From: Tetrapyrgos nigripes
Lineage: Eukaryota; Basidiomycota; Agaricomycetes; Agaricales; Campanellaceae
Length of the DNA: 64,000 nucleotides
Assembly: GCA_013368315.1 (NCBI GenBank)
Contig: JAACJM010000001.1
Coordinates: forward strand, 992,001-1,056,000
Direction of reading: 5' to 3'
The notes beneath the pieces are model-generated. The model did no database searches and was not told the origin of the DNA. It saw nothing but the letters and a program-made list of their open reading frames with translations. Each line of letters opens with the position of its first letter. The first letter of the stretch is position 1. Positions 47,527 through 59,438 of this stretch are shown here, one piece after another. The position numbers were made by a program, and so were the translations under genes.

Positions 47527-49937
47527 TTACACTTTACTCCCAAATCTATTCACGCCCGTCCCTGTTCTTGCCCTAGGCCTATTGACGACACTGATCGGCT
47601 TCTGTTCCATGGAGAATGTACGACCACTGTGCATACCACAGTGTTCGCAAAGCAGCCCATCCTTCGTAGACGATGAACGGAGCTCTCGAACCTCTACCTT
47701 GAGATCTCTGATTTGACCCTCAAGTTCCCAAACTTGCTGGTGCCACGCCCGTCTGGAGTTGACAATTTGCTCTTTCAACGACTTGATTATCGTTGCTGAG
47801 TCTGCGGTCGAATCAACGGTCAGGTCGTCCGTAGAAGTCTTGCTGTCGTTGTTCTCGGGCTTCAAGAAAGTGGCAGGAGTAACTGGAGGGGTGCTTGCAG
47901 CAAGGGAACTAGGGGTTTCAAGATCATCAGCTGAAGACGTAGGAGGGGAGGATAGGATATGATCGCTAAAATGGGTGCTGAACATCGTTGATATTGGCCG
48001 TAACTTGAGCGCCGGAAACTCGGTCACGTTTGCTGGCGCACTCTGTATCAAAACATCGGGAGCCTGTGGACGGAGGGATCCAGGTGTATAAGCAGAAGCC
48101 GTTAGTTGTAGAGGAGGAGGAGTGCGTTTCGGGCTGGGTACAGGCTTCGCGCTGATGGGTTCGCCAAACTGCTTTTCTTCAACCAAAGAGGGTGAAATTT
48201 GGGGAACAGGTATCCGATGGCTACTTATCGGATTTCTGGAAACAGACTGTTGAGCATTAAATGCTGTATAACCTTCCGATAGAGAAGGCACAGGAGGAGG
48301 CTCGTCGCGGCCATTAAACAGCCTCATGAAACCACTCTTCTTGTGTCTCAATGATTTCCCAGCGGCAGGGCTGTTGGCCAAACCTGGTCCCGGTGACGAT
48401 TCTGATTCACGCCTATCAGGTTTGGAGGGGGTATTGCCACTGACTATGCTGCTCAAAGCTTGTTTGGCCTTTGCGCCAGCACTTATAGAACGAGAACGGA
48501 TTCGTGGAGCAGTAACGTGGCCTGCGCCAGGTCCTTCCGGGAAAGGAAGTGTCGAAACAGCAGCTGTCGGCGTGGGGCACATGGTGGCGGCGCGGGCCCT
48601 TTGAGCTCTTGCCTCCTCCAAAGATATCAGATTGAAAGCAGGGGACGCCGCACGCTCTGTCCAGCCAGAAATGCTAGTGAGCTGAGGAGGTGGAGCAGAT
48701 GAGATATCCCCACTGCTTTCTGACATCTCATGAGACCGCAACGCCACGTTACGTATGGATATCGGCGACGATATCTCTTTAGCGTGAACGGGCAGGCGAG
48801 GGCTTTGAGGCGAGGAAATCATGGAAGTGTCAACTGAGATTTGCCGACTTGGGGATTGAGCTAATGGAAGCGAGATATTTTTCTGGGAGCCGGTGACTGT
48901 GGCAGAAGATTCGCTGCTACGGAGGAAGCCGGAATGGTCCATGTCGTGCATCGACAATCGAGCATGGCCAGGATTTGCATAGGGATGATGTGTCTCCTCG
49001 ACAGAAAAACCGAACAGCGGTCTAGAGCCGCTGTCGTCGACAGAGGACCCTTGGCGCAATGAATATACATTGTCGGGATACTCAAAGGTCGCATAATGAG
49101 GGTTGGGAGGTGGAACGGGTGATGAAGGAGGTTGATAGTGTGAATGAACGTGCGTGAAAGGCTTTCTCGAACCACTCTGGCTGTTCAGCGAGACGGAAGA
49201 CAAGCTTCGTTGAGCCGAATCGCTGAGAAGAAGGATTCAGTAAACAGAAGACGAGAAGGGTTTGAAACTTACTAAAAAGAAGTCTGAGGATATGGCGGCT
49301 GCGAAACGGAGTCGAATGAAGTCTTCTCAGTTCCCCCAGATCTACTAGATTCTCCACTTCTCCTGCCTTCATTACCCGGCTTGGAACTCCCAAACACAAG
49401 GCGACGTGGCTTGATCCCAATACTTTGAAGAGCGGAAGTCATAACAGACCGCTGATCGGCACTGCTTTCCCAGTCCTCCTCCTCCTCGGGAAAAGGACTG
49501 TCTTGTAGCTCCCAAGGGGCCTTGGAATGGAAACGCATCTTGGGCCCTAGATAGCTGATTCTAGACGTTGTAGACTCTACGCCTTCCTGTATGGTCTCTA
49601 TTGTGTTGCGGTCATCGTCTTCGTCGTAAGAAGTGGAGGCATAAGATGCACGCGGATCCTCGTCCATATCAAGCATGCTGACCGCGAGATCATTGAGAGG
49701 ATCTCCAGGGCGAGAGTAAGAAGAGCCGTGAAAGGAGGGTGGGGAGCCGTGGAAACTGGAGACATCGTCTAGGTCTGCTCTAACATGAGAACGAGGGGAG
49801 AAAGCATGACTGTAGAGAGAAGGAGTGTCGGGGTAGTCGTCGGACACGCGAGAGTGGAGATCTGCACGAGTCGCTCGCTGGTCGAGGAGTCGGCTGATAT
49901 GAGAGTCGTCCACTGGCGAGCCGGGCGACCTCAACAT
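47527..49937 (-). CDS. Unrecognised Ser/Pro-rich protein with C-terminal coiled coil and Cys pair
   Basis: Two exons joined at TTTTA|C (Tyr) near 49210-49260, about 785 residues. Start MLRSPGSPVDDSHISRLLDQ at 49937; an ATG nine codons upstream overlaps the opposite gene. Most of the protein is low-complexity Ser/Pro-rich sequence, probably disordered and phosphorylated (many SP and SSP sites). Only the C-terminal part looks folded: a predicted coiled coil (IIKSLKEQIVNSRRAWHQQV and WELEGQIRDLKVEVRELRSS) followed by LLCEHCGMHSGRTFSM, a lone CxxC that could bind metal with partners. I do not recognise the family. It may be a cytoskeletal or signalling scaffold, but this is only a guess from composition. 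The gene is intact. Confidence 0.75.
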
Positions 49938-49986
49938 GGTGGTAGCGGTCCAAGCCTGTCCCAAATTGGATCACGCTTTCTCTCCC
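49938..49986. promoter_or_regulatory. Short divergent promoter, unrecognised gene / CGR1
   Basis: 49 bp between the two start codons; no TATA box visible. Confidence 0.45.
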
Positions 49987-50490
49987 ATGGACGTCCATCC
50001 TCTTGCCTCTTCCTCTGCAGGCCGCGTCTCTGGCAAGCCCTGGAAGTCCCCCAAATCCGCTACCGTGTACGTCGCCATATCGCACTCTCTTCGCCGTCTA
50101 ACCTTTACGTTCATCAGCCGTTCACATCTTCCGAATGGCGTCAAGGCAAAAAGTTGGGAGGCTCGCATGGAGCAGACAAAAAAGGCCCTGGCTATAAAAA
50201 AGCTGCAGAAGGAACTGAAGGAGGAGAAGCAAGCTGATATCACTAGGTTTGTGTGGTCCTCTCCAACGTTGCGTGCTTCACCTCATGCCTTTTTCATTAG
50301 ACGCTTGGAGATAACTCGGGAACGGCGCAAGGCAGCAGAGGAAAAGAAAAGACTCGAGGAAGACAAGGCCAAGGTATGTCGCTCTTACGCTCCCTGTGTT
50401 CATCTCATTCACCGTTCGCTGCAGATGGGCGCACGCAAGGCCGCAAGATTACGGCGAAAAATGGGAAGAACCAAGAAGATTAACGGCTAA
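49987..50490 (+). CDS. CGR1: rRNA-processing protein Cgr1
   Basis: Four exons, about 115 residues, start MDVHPLASSSAGRVSGKPWK at 49987. The CGR1 signature GKPWKSPKSATVRSHLPNGV is followed by KAKSWEARMEQTKKALAIKK, then a highly charged helix (RERRKAAEEKKRLEEDKAK) and a basic end KAARLRRKMGRTKKING. Cgr1 is a small nucleolar coiled-coil protein needed for 60S subunit rRNA processing. Splice phases join without gaps. A longer plus-strand frame begins at 49936 but would overlap the opposite start and lacks conservation. Stop to the Vps18 stop is only 40 bp. Confidence 0.9.
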   Translation: MDVHPLASSSAGRVSGKPWKSPKSATVYVAISHSLRRLTFTFISRSHLPNGVKAKSWEARMEQTKKALAIKKLQKELKEEKQADITRFVWSSPTLRASPHAFFIRRLEITRERRKAAEEKKRLEEDKAKVCRSYAPCVHLIHRSLQMGARKAARLRRKMGRTKKING

Positions 50491-50530
50491 CGGCTATCCA
50501 TCGTCCATATTGTAGCATAGAATTAGTTTA

Positions 50531-53500
50531 TCATAAAGCCCAAGTACCGTCCACCTCCCCTTCTTTCACAAAAGGCTTGTCCAAGCCAACCACAACACTC
50601 TCGCAAAGTGGACAGCTGCTAGCTAACACCTCCTCCAGCTCGGCCCTTAGCTTCTCCGTCTGCTTCCCTTTGCTCTCGTCTGTATCAGTCCGCCTGCCAC
50701 CTCCAATACCTGGTATCCAGGCAGGGGCAGAAACTACCGCTGCAAGCGCGTCGGGGATGATCAAGTCGCGTATTCGATCTCCCGCAGACAAACCCGCAGA
50801 GAGTATGTTTCGTCCCAGAGCATTTGCTGCTCGCGTACTGTTTTGAAGAGGAGCCGTGAAATTGGACGAAAGCAGCGTACGTTGGGTTTGTGGTTGTCGG
50901 ATAATCTTGGCTGGATTGATCCCACCCAGTTGATTAGGGGTCCCCTTCACTAATTCAGTTTGCAGGGCAAGGATGCGTCGCAGTGAATGGGATGGAAGAT
51001 ATTCCTTGGCCTATGAGAATGGAGACCATATCAGCAATAGCAAAGGGCATTATCGGCCGTCCTTACCAAGCCAATGAGACAGTCTGCATGGAAGTTGTGT
51101 CTGCACGGGAAAACATAGAATTGTCGGGTCAATAGGAGGTGTGAGCAGTGAGAACATGTCTCTCCTGCATCAATTGTCACGAAACGATTCCTTAGTGACG
51201 CGATGTCCTGCTTGATGGATTCTGCTGTCTTCGTGGCATCCTCCATTTCATTCTTGAGAGAATCTATATGTGATGAATACCCCTCCAATGCATGAGCAAT
51301 TTCTTCCTTGAAATCATCAATCACGACAAAGTCTGGGAAGAATGGCAGGATGTCTTCTATCTTCAACAGATCTGTGTCTTCCAGGAACCGCATAGCACTA
51401 TCGGCTTGTCAGACCGGACAGAATATGTTTCCAAATGTACCATCGCTCACGTTTTGATGTCTTTCTTATCTTGCACGACATATCTTGCAATTTTAAGCCA
51501 AAGCTTCTTGCGTAGCGGTTGATCATCTTCCGGCATGTCAGCATTGATCTTGGCAAGCTCCAAGTCTCCCTTCTCCAGGGCCAGATCTACGCTATTTTCG
51601 TAAAGGCCCATCTTCGAGTAAATATGGACACAAGGTTGTGTCCTACCCGCTTGTTTGCACAATCGCAAGGCGTAGTCGAGATCGTAGTACGGCTTCCCGG
51701 TCAAGGGATCTGTTGGGGCTGTGGAAAGAAAACGGAGTAGGGGTCCATCGTCGTAGGAAGATGAACTTTGTGAAGAAGCAGGTCCCACGTAAAATGTGAT
51801 CAACAAATTGTGGATAGTTGAATGGGTGTTGTGCTGTTCAAAAATGACGTGATTGAGATATCGTATGGCTTGATTCGGCGAAAGAGGGTCTTGAGGAGTG
51901 TGTTGGAGTTGTAACAAGGACGGAATGAGGCGCAGAGGATCTAGTAGGGGCTGTTTGAACCAGGAATCGACCATTTCCTTCGGTGCTTGCCGTAAAAGCA
52001 CTGTGCCAAATCGGTAGTAAAGCTCAACGTCTGACTAGATCAAGAGTGTCAGCTCTCACAACCAGACTAAATGAGTAAGGCATACTTGTCGGTTGAGAAC
52101 ATCAATGGCTTTAACCCACTCTTCCTCCATTATCCAATGTTCAATTACACGCTCATGATCTCCTACAGCGGTAGCGAAATGGAGATACATGTCCGTCCGT
52201 CCGTGGCTTTGGATCAGCTCGTATGTGGTTCTACGATCAAGATTACTCTGTTTGGACATGGTGTCAGCCTGTACTTGGATACCACAGACCACAGACTACC
52301 TTGTATGTCTCCAAAAAGTGGCGTAGATCTTCTTCGGTAATGGTCCTCTCGGCTTGAACGTTGTCAACGTTGGTGGAGACGGATTCCGAAGCGACGACGT
52401 CGTCAAGTTCATTGCACTTGCTAAGATAAATTTCAACCAGCCACGTTGCCAGCATCATTCTCTGTGTAAGGTCCTAAAAATCCAATGATATCAGCAACCC
52501 AAATAAAGGTGAACGCAGAGATAGCACACAGTCTTCTTTGTTCGTTCAATGCGAGAAATGAGATAGTATCGTAGCGCATCGCGTTCCCCGGCATCCAAGA
52601 ATTTGAGAGTGACTTCTTCAAAAGACACCGAGCATTGGGCATAGGCCTGAGCAGCTTGAACAAAACGATGTTGGTCAAAGAACCAATGAGCTTGGGATGA
52701 CAAAACTTGGTTTCGCTGACTTGCGGTCTAAAATACGAAATATGAGTCGGGGAGGAAAGGGCCTTTTGACAGATTACCTTAGCATAACGAAGTGCGACGT
52801 CAAACTGCGACCTCTGAAGATAGATTTTCCACACGTCTCGATCTTCATTGCCCACTAATAGCTCAAAAATGGACTGGTCTGTGTAAATCCAGTACGTTTT
52901 GCGCACAGGATCTGCAGTAATTCCTCTGACTTGTTCATTCACTTTCTAAGCTGCAGTATGAATGGGGCTACAGCCAAAGGATAAAAGAAACAAAAACTGA
53001 CCAAGGGTATAGGCTCTTCATATGTTACTTTTTTATCGAGGTGACAGATACCTGTTATGCGATCCTTGTAGACCATGACGAAGTGAAACTCGGTCAATGC
53101 CATCGAAATAGGGAATTCATGGGTTCCGATAGACGATAGACCGTAGGGAATAACATCAGCAGCGTCGATGAAATCGTCTGAATGAGAGTCAAAGTTGAGG
53201 TTTCCAGAGTAGATGCCCGGCGCTGGAGAGATATGAGTTTTCTGTCACTATACGAAAGTACTGTCACTTGCCAGTCATCCAAGCCAATGAAGTTGGCAAC
53301 GAAAGAGCTTGGTCTGCGTTTGGGGTATAATAGTGTATTTCAGAATGCTGGACGTCCCCAGGAAGTTCCAATATTCCTAAAAATGCATGAGACATAGATC
53401 CAGCCCGTAAAGAGCAACATACTTGGAGCATTTTCTCTATAGGCACCAAAGAGACCAGTAAAAAGCCGACCACCATCGTCATTTCTTCTGTCCGGTGTGC

Positions 53501-54341
53501 CAACGAATTGATACATCCGTGAGGGAGTGGTGGCAACGACCAGAACTTTGCGAGGATCCGACACGGGAAAGAAATCGTATTTAACCCCAGTTACAGGATG
53601 TCCCTCTGAAAGCACGTACACGCGCTGGAGATAGCGTTCTTGGGACTTGAAGAAGTCTTCCTCCGCATTAAGTATGGCCTCGTATATTGCCCCGTTCCTT
53701 GCCCCAATCAATATTTCCCGAGTAGACGTAGGTTGGGAGGAAGACAACAACGCTGCTTTGTTCCATGCAACACTTTCAATGACCATTTTGAAAGTCTTTA
53801 ATTGCCTCGGCTTCTTCCACGACCTAAATAGGTACCAATTCTCTCCTTGTGTAGAGGTGATGAGGATATGTCTGCCAGAGGGGTCCATGAACAATTTATG
53901 CAGTGTCATCTCTGCTGGTTTACGAGGAATTTGGATACGGATCACTTGAGTCGCATGAGCCAATTCAATGAGAATAAGAACGTTGGAAGCTAGGCCCATC
54001 ACCAACATGTCCGAGCAAACGACGAGAGAAACGAGGGGAGCATTGATTGCGCACTGAACTTGTCCGAGGTCAAATATGGGGGCTTGGGCAGTATTCTGGT
54101 CTCCAGCTTCTTGCTGTTACACGTCAGAATGATGATACAGTGGAGATGGACGGTTACACACCGTCAAGCTTGGGTCAATATCTAAAGCGTCCTCAGGGTT
54201 AGATGGTTCAAAGCCCTCATACTGCAACCCTGGAAGAGCGCCATGACTGGCAGGGGCGGAGGTAGAATGTTCGACATCTGCAAAAGAGAATTACTAGATA
54301 TGGACCTTTGAGAAGAAATCAGACTCACAGTCATCGAACAT
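50531..54341 (-). CDS. VPS18: Vps18 (Pep3) core subunit of HOPS/CORVET
   Basis: Large multi-exon gene, start MFDD at 54341, stop at 50531. N-terminal beta-propeller blocks: ISAPLVS-like start, RIQIPRKPAEMTLHKLFMDP, GRHILITSTQGENWYLFRSW, SREILIGARNGAIYEAILNA and HPVTGVKYDFFPVSDPRKVL. The Pep3/Vps18 helical solenoid follows (AQAYAQCSVSFEEVTLKFLD, YDLDYALRLCKQAGRTQPCV, VHIYSKMGLYENSVDLALEK), then DDFKEEIAHALEGYSSHIDS. The C-terminal RING-H2 is split: ETCSHCSHLLLTRQFYVFPC, RHNFHADCLIGL and finally SSCPLCES. It tethers membranes at endosome and vacuole together with Vps11, Vps16 and Vps33. A basic, Gly-rich insert lies between the RING halves. No frame breaks seen. Confidence 0.9.
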
Positions 54342-54492
54342 TGCTCACGACGTCAAGGACGTACACGGTGACGCTGCGCGCTGACTGACCGTGACGGTAA
54401 TAGACGGTGATTGTGGTAAAGTTCACGCGCCAGAGTGCATAATTAAATAACCCCCAGTAGGCTACTCCTAAACTTTTCCCCAGCTCTCCATC

Positions 54493-55620
54493 ATGTCTTC
54501 CGAGAGCACTCGTCCAATGCCACGTCTGTTTCTGATTCGCCATGGTATCTCTCTTGTCTTTTTTGTTTTTCACAGTACTCATCTCAACTACCAGGCGAGA
54601 CCGAATGGTCGCTGAACGGGTCGGTGTGCTGCTGTTACTTCGAACTAAACTAATCGATTCATATAGGAGACATGTCAGTACTTTTATCTCGGTATAGATT
54701 TCATTTCAATGGGCCCTCAGACTGGCCGAACGGACATTCCTTTGACTGCCAGAGGCGAAGAACAAGTCAAAGAAAAGGCCCAATCCTTAGTTGGGGACGG
54801 AAGTTCGTCATCTTGACCTTCAAAAAGATTTATAGATACTAGAGGCGCATACTTCTAGAGCTCATCGATCCCACAAATCTCTGCACGGTCTTCGTTTCTC
54901 CCAGGCAGCGCGCCCACAGGACCTTCCATCTCCTTTTTGAGAATGTCGAGACTCCGCACCATCTTCTTACAGAGAGTGCCCGCGAATGGGATTACGGTAT
55001 GACCAGTGTAAAGCTGCTGTCAGAGTGTCCTTATCTGTTTCAAATAGGGGATTATGAAGGTCTTCTTTCTCGGGAAATTCAGGAGCGTCAACCTGGCTGG
55101 GATATCTGGAAAGATGGGTTAGTTCTGGGTTACGTTCCTGAGCTATACGTTCTAATGAGAAGTCTAGGTGCCCTGGAGGGGAATCGGTCATGGAAATGCA
55201 GAACCGTGTTGATGAATGCATCGCCAAAGTAGATGTGTTCCTCTGATTCTGGTAGAGTATCTTGCGGCTGATTGGATCCTCCAAGGTCCGCGAATACCAT
55301 AGGCAGTACAAGGAAGAAGGTCTGCACACTCGAGATGTCATGATTGTTGCGCATGGCCATTTCAGCCGCGTCTTCATTGCGCGTTGGATCAACTTTCCTC
55401 TTCATCTCGGTTTGTGTTGCCTATACGTAGTGCCGCCGTTGTTTGACTGTTGTCATCAGGTACACATTTCAACGTTGAAGCGGGGGGCGTAAGTATTACT
55501 TTTTCTTCCGCTATTGACCAAATTTTGACCTCCACAAAGATTGCAGTCTTGAGTTATAACCACAACTCGCTGGGTGAACCAGCCTTGAACGCGCTGAATC
55601 TGTATGCGAACATCCGGTAG
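54493..55620 (+). CDS. Histidine phosphatase, sedoheptulose-1,7-bisphosphatase Shb17-like
   Basis: Gene with about ten exons, start MSSESTRPMPRLFLIRHG at 54493, stop 55618-55620. Blocks: [20 protein letters not shown] with the catalytic His, IPLTARGEEQVKEKAQSLVG, CTVFVSPRQRAHRTFHLLFE, AREWDYGDYEGLLSREIQER, GWDIWKDGCPGGESVMEMQN, second His in VMIVAHGHFSRVFIARWINF, and YNHNSLGEPALNALNLYANI. The REWDYGDYEG and WDIWKDGCPGGES blocks match yeast Shb17, which removes a phosphate from sedoheptulose bisphosphate to feed ribose synthesis. A 7-nt exon (54667-54673) encodes part of GRH. Most introns are about 47-60 bp. All phases agree. Confidence 0.87.
54667..54673 (+). other. 7-nt micro-exon in the Shb17-like gene
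   Basis: Exon GAGACAT between introns 54620-54666 and 54674-54720 (47 bp each). It completes Gly and adds Arg-His in [10 protein letters not shown]. Confidence 0.8.
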
Positions 55621-55778
55621 ACGTAGACATGAGAAGATTGAGGTGCTTATAATTAGATAACACAGTTGTATGTACTACGATTTTTTTACCAAACGCGCGT
55701 ACGCGGAGAAAGATTCCCAGGACCAGTGGCTTCGTTCCAAGTCTTACTCCAATCTTTAACCTTCCTTCATAATTTATC

Positions 55779-58700
55779 ATGGCCGACGTGCAGAGCACGG
55801 CATCCGATCGAGACGACAAGGACCTTGCATTCGTGGCTGGAGAGTCTGGTTCTGTAGCTGGTACGTCGACGTAGTGGACACGAGGCTCTCTTCACATTCT
55901 CATATTGGGCTGTAATCATCCGTAGCTTCTGAAGAACACGAAGTGTCGCGAGGTGCCGACCCTGAGGAGGCCGCTACAGAGCCTCCCGTTGACCCTCCAC
56001 ATCCCGAGGAGGTTCCTGTCCCTGTTCCAGAAGTCACTACTCCTGCCGAGCCCAAACCTCAAGAGTCGGACAAGCAGTCAGAGAGTGTGTCCAAGGCCAA
56101 GCCTGCAGTTTCAACCAAACCAGGGCCTACCGGGAAAGCTAATGGTGGTCCGACTACTCCTACTGTAAAAAAGGTCGGCTACAACGTGTTCAATGATGAG
56201 ATATCCTTTCTGATGCAATTCTTCTTACCTCAGATCCTCAATTCCGGAACCTTTGGAGCTGGAACCGCGAAGACCACTGCACCCAAAGCTCCGACAGCAG
56301 CATCAGCTCCTTCCAAAGCCACTCCTGCCACGTCTCTCACCAAGTCCCTTAGCGCATCATCCACTCAACCTCCTGTCAAATCCGCTGTAGCCGGAAAGAC
56401 TGCTACAGCACCCACAGCTAGCGCTGCAAGCAGACGGGCTTCTGCCGTTCCTTCCAAACCACCAGCCCCTCCAGGCAGATCAACTCTTGCATCCTCCACT
56501 ACTGCTAGACCGACAACCACTACAACACCCGCGTCTGTTTCTCGTGCCTCAGTTGCGTCTTCAGCTGATAGCGATGCGAAAGCTGGGGCTACAGGTCGCC
56601 CGCGCGCTTCGGTGTCCGAAGGAGTAAAGAGGACAATATCGACCTCTACTTCCCGCCAGAGCCTCTCCAGCTCAACCACAAAGCCTCCAGTTTCTACTGC
56701 AAGTAAAGTGACGCCCCGAACAAGTGTGGCCCCTGGTGCAAGACCGGCCCGATCAACGGCGTCAATATCCTCTATTCGGGAGGTTCATGCTGATGACAAG
56801 GCTGTGGAAGAATTACAGAAGAAGGTGCGTTGTCCATGAGATGTCAGAGTGTCAGTAAAGATCAATCGCAGTTTAGTTGAAAGAAACAACTGAAACCTTG
56901 AAGGCAAAAGCCGATGCTGTCGCTGAGCTGGAAAGTCAAATCGAGCAATTGAAGAGTAGCTTGGAGAGTGCAAAGGCCGATACTGAAGCTAAGAATGCTC
57001 GGCTCACAGAACTGGAGGAGGTCAAGTCAGATTTGGAGGCGAAATTGAGGGAGGCTCAAGACAATGTGGCCAGGTTGCAGAGTGAACATGATGAAGGTAT
57101 CGCTACATTGCAGACTGTACAACAAGAGGTGTGCACATTTGTTCTAATAACTCTGCTAATACTGACAAAAGTGTAGCTCGAAGCTGCGAAAACGTCGATG
57201 ATTTCTCAGAAGGAACTAATCGACAATCTTCAAGAGCAAATCGCAAAGCTGGAAGAAGAAGTCATTGCGACGAAAGAGATTCTCGAATCCTTACGGTCCT
57301 CACAAACATCCGATACTTCCGATGCTGCGGCTGGAGCTTTGGCAGATCGAGAAGTACTTGCCAAAGCCGAAGGCGAGCTCGTTGCTCTCAAAGAGGAGAT
57401 CGACGCATTGAAAGCTTCGCACGCGACTACGTTGCAAGACGCTACGAATAAAGCTAAAGCGTTAGAGGAGAAGGCAGCGCGTGCAGAAGATTTGGAGGCT
57501 CAGGTGGCAACCTTGAAAGCTGAGAAGGAAGAAAGTGCCAACAAGGTGTCCGAGCTTGAAATCGAGATTCTCGAACTGAAGGAGGGACAAGAGTCTGCAG
57601 ATGACGATCATGCGCGATCCAAGGCTCAGCTGAAAACCCTTGAGGAAGAACTGGCGAAGGCTTCAGCGGCGACCCAGGCTGCCATAGATGAAGCTAAGAC
57701 GAAGGAGGCGGAATTGGTATCACAGGCTGAGGATACACAAGCCCAACATAACGAAGCTTTGGAATCTGCAAAGCAGGCTCACGAGGAGATTGTTGCGCAG
57801 TTGGAGGCACTCAAGACGGAGCTGGCCGAAGCACAAGCTGATCACGAGAAGACGAAGGGCGAGTCGCAGGCTGCTGCCCTAGCACAGTCGAAGGCTCTGG
57901 AAGAGGCTGAACAGAAATTTATCGGAAAGCAAAGTGAGCTGTCTGCCGAAATACAGCGAATTACTACTGAGCTCGAGGTATGAACATGCTTCCACTTGTC
58001 CGGGCCTTTTTCAGCAGACTGACCAGCGATTCTTCACAGGGCCAAGAAGCTCACTATAACGCGAAAGTTGATGCTGTCAAGGCTGAGCACACAAAACTGC
58101 TGGAAGAGGCTTTCGAGCGCGCCAAGGTAAGTTCAGATCATCACTACCTTTCTCGTTTGTTCCTCAACATTATTTAGACAGAAGCCGGTGACATTCACAA
58201 GCAAGAGCTATCTGCTGTGCGCTCAGGCTTTGACGACACCGCTGCTCAGCTGAAAACCAACCATGACTCTACGCTGGAGGGTTTGAAGTCAGAGCACGCC
58301 GAACTCCTGGAGGCTCAGGCTAAGAAGTACGAAAAGGAGATTAGCAAACTGTCGCTTGATCTCAAAGCAACACAGGATGACCTCAGCAAAGCCAAGGCCC
58401 TAGCTGAGACCGCCAAATCCGAGGTTGCGAGTCTGACGGGTCAGCGGGACGAGGCTCGGGCGGCCGCTGACGCCCCTTCTCAACCGCCAGCGGAGTTGAC
58501 AGAGGAGATTTCTCGGCTCGCGAAGGAACTCGCAGTAACGAAAGATGATCTGGCGGCAGCATGCGAACACCTCGAGTTGACCAAGGCCTCCATGAACGAC
58601 ATGTCGAATAATCAATCAAGAGAGTTGGAAGAGGCTGCGAAAGCGCGTGCCGAGGAGGTCAACAAACTACGCAATGTTCATGACGAAGAAGTCTCTGCCT

Positions 58701-59161
58701 TGGCTGGCCAAAAGTCCGAGTTGTTACTCAAGCTCTCTGACATGGAGGGTGAGATCGCGACTCTGAAAGCGACGCTTGCTGCTGGAGCATCTGCTCCGAA
58801 GAGCAATGGCAATGTCGCTCCCCAGTCTCCGGGTGTCACCAAGGAGGAACTGCAGAAGATGCATGAGGCACATAATCTCAAAATCCATGATCTGGAAGCT
58901 GCTCACGACAAAGCTATTAATGCATTAAAGGACGACCTTACGACTGCTCAACACCAGTACGAGACATCCCGGAATGAAGTAGCCAGCAAGAATATGGAGA
59001 TCCAGTATCTTGAATCGGATTTAGAGGAGCATCAAGAGCAGGTTTCACGGTAAGTGTTTTTTAGTTGTCCAAGGTGCGATTTATCCTGATTAATCTCCAG
59101 GCTGAAAGAAGATATGGAGGCTTTGAATGAACGGCTGTCGAAACAGACAGCTGATGCATAG
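55779..59161 (+). CDS. Long coiled-coil protein with basic Ser/Thr/Pro/Ala-rich head
   Basis: Multi-exon gene of about 1,000 residues, start MADVQSTASDRDDKDLAFVA at 55779, stop at 59159-59161. Introns include 55861-55925 and a stop-free 60-bp intron at 56174-56233. Residues ~30-330 are low-complexity (PEEVPVPVPEVTTPAEP, then ASVSRASVASS and similar), basic and rich in SP/TP sites. The rest is a nearly unbroken coiled coil rich in Glu, Lys, Ala and Leu (AELESQIEQLKSSLESAKAD, LEEVKSDLEAKLREAQDNVA, AEGELVALKEEIDALKASHA). The composition of the head resembles microtubule-binding regions, so a cytoskeletal scaffold is possible. I do not recognise a named family. The gene is intact. Confidence 0.75.
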
Positions 59162-59394
59162 GTCCCCGCAGCGCCGAAGCACATCTACCTTACTATTTTG
59201 TGTATGGACTCCTCTGCCCTAAATTACTACTACTCTTCATTGCTATGATTCGTTTATTCTCGGATATTTTTTACCATTACTCGCAGCACTGTCATACCCC
59301 TACATTTACCATGTTGTTACTTCTTTCCCAGAATCCGAGTTTGTTGTCTTCGTAACTGTTATCGTCCATGGCCAGATTGTAGATTACGGAAAAG

Positions 59395-59438
59395 GGTTCC
59401 GCACAAGTGCGGGGACTCCGTGGTCCCATTGAGGAACC
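59395..59438. repeat. Nested inverted repeats, possible structured element
   Basis: Outer arms GGTTCC (59395-59400) and GGAACC (59433-59438) enclose two hairpins: CCGCAC/GTGCGG (59399-59412, sharing CC with the outer arm) and GGGAC/GTCCC (59412-59427). Not a tRNA by shape. Confidence 0.45.

Noticed and set aside
49936..49986. Upstream CGR1 start at 49936
   Set aside because: It would overlap the start of the opposite gene and precedes the conserved CGR1 N-terminus; 49987 is the better start.
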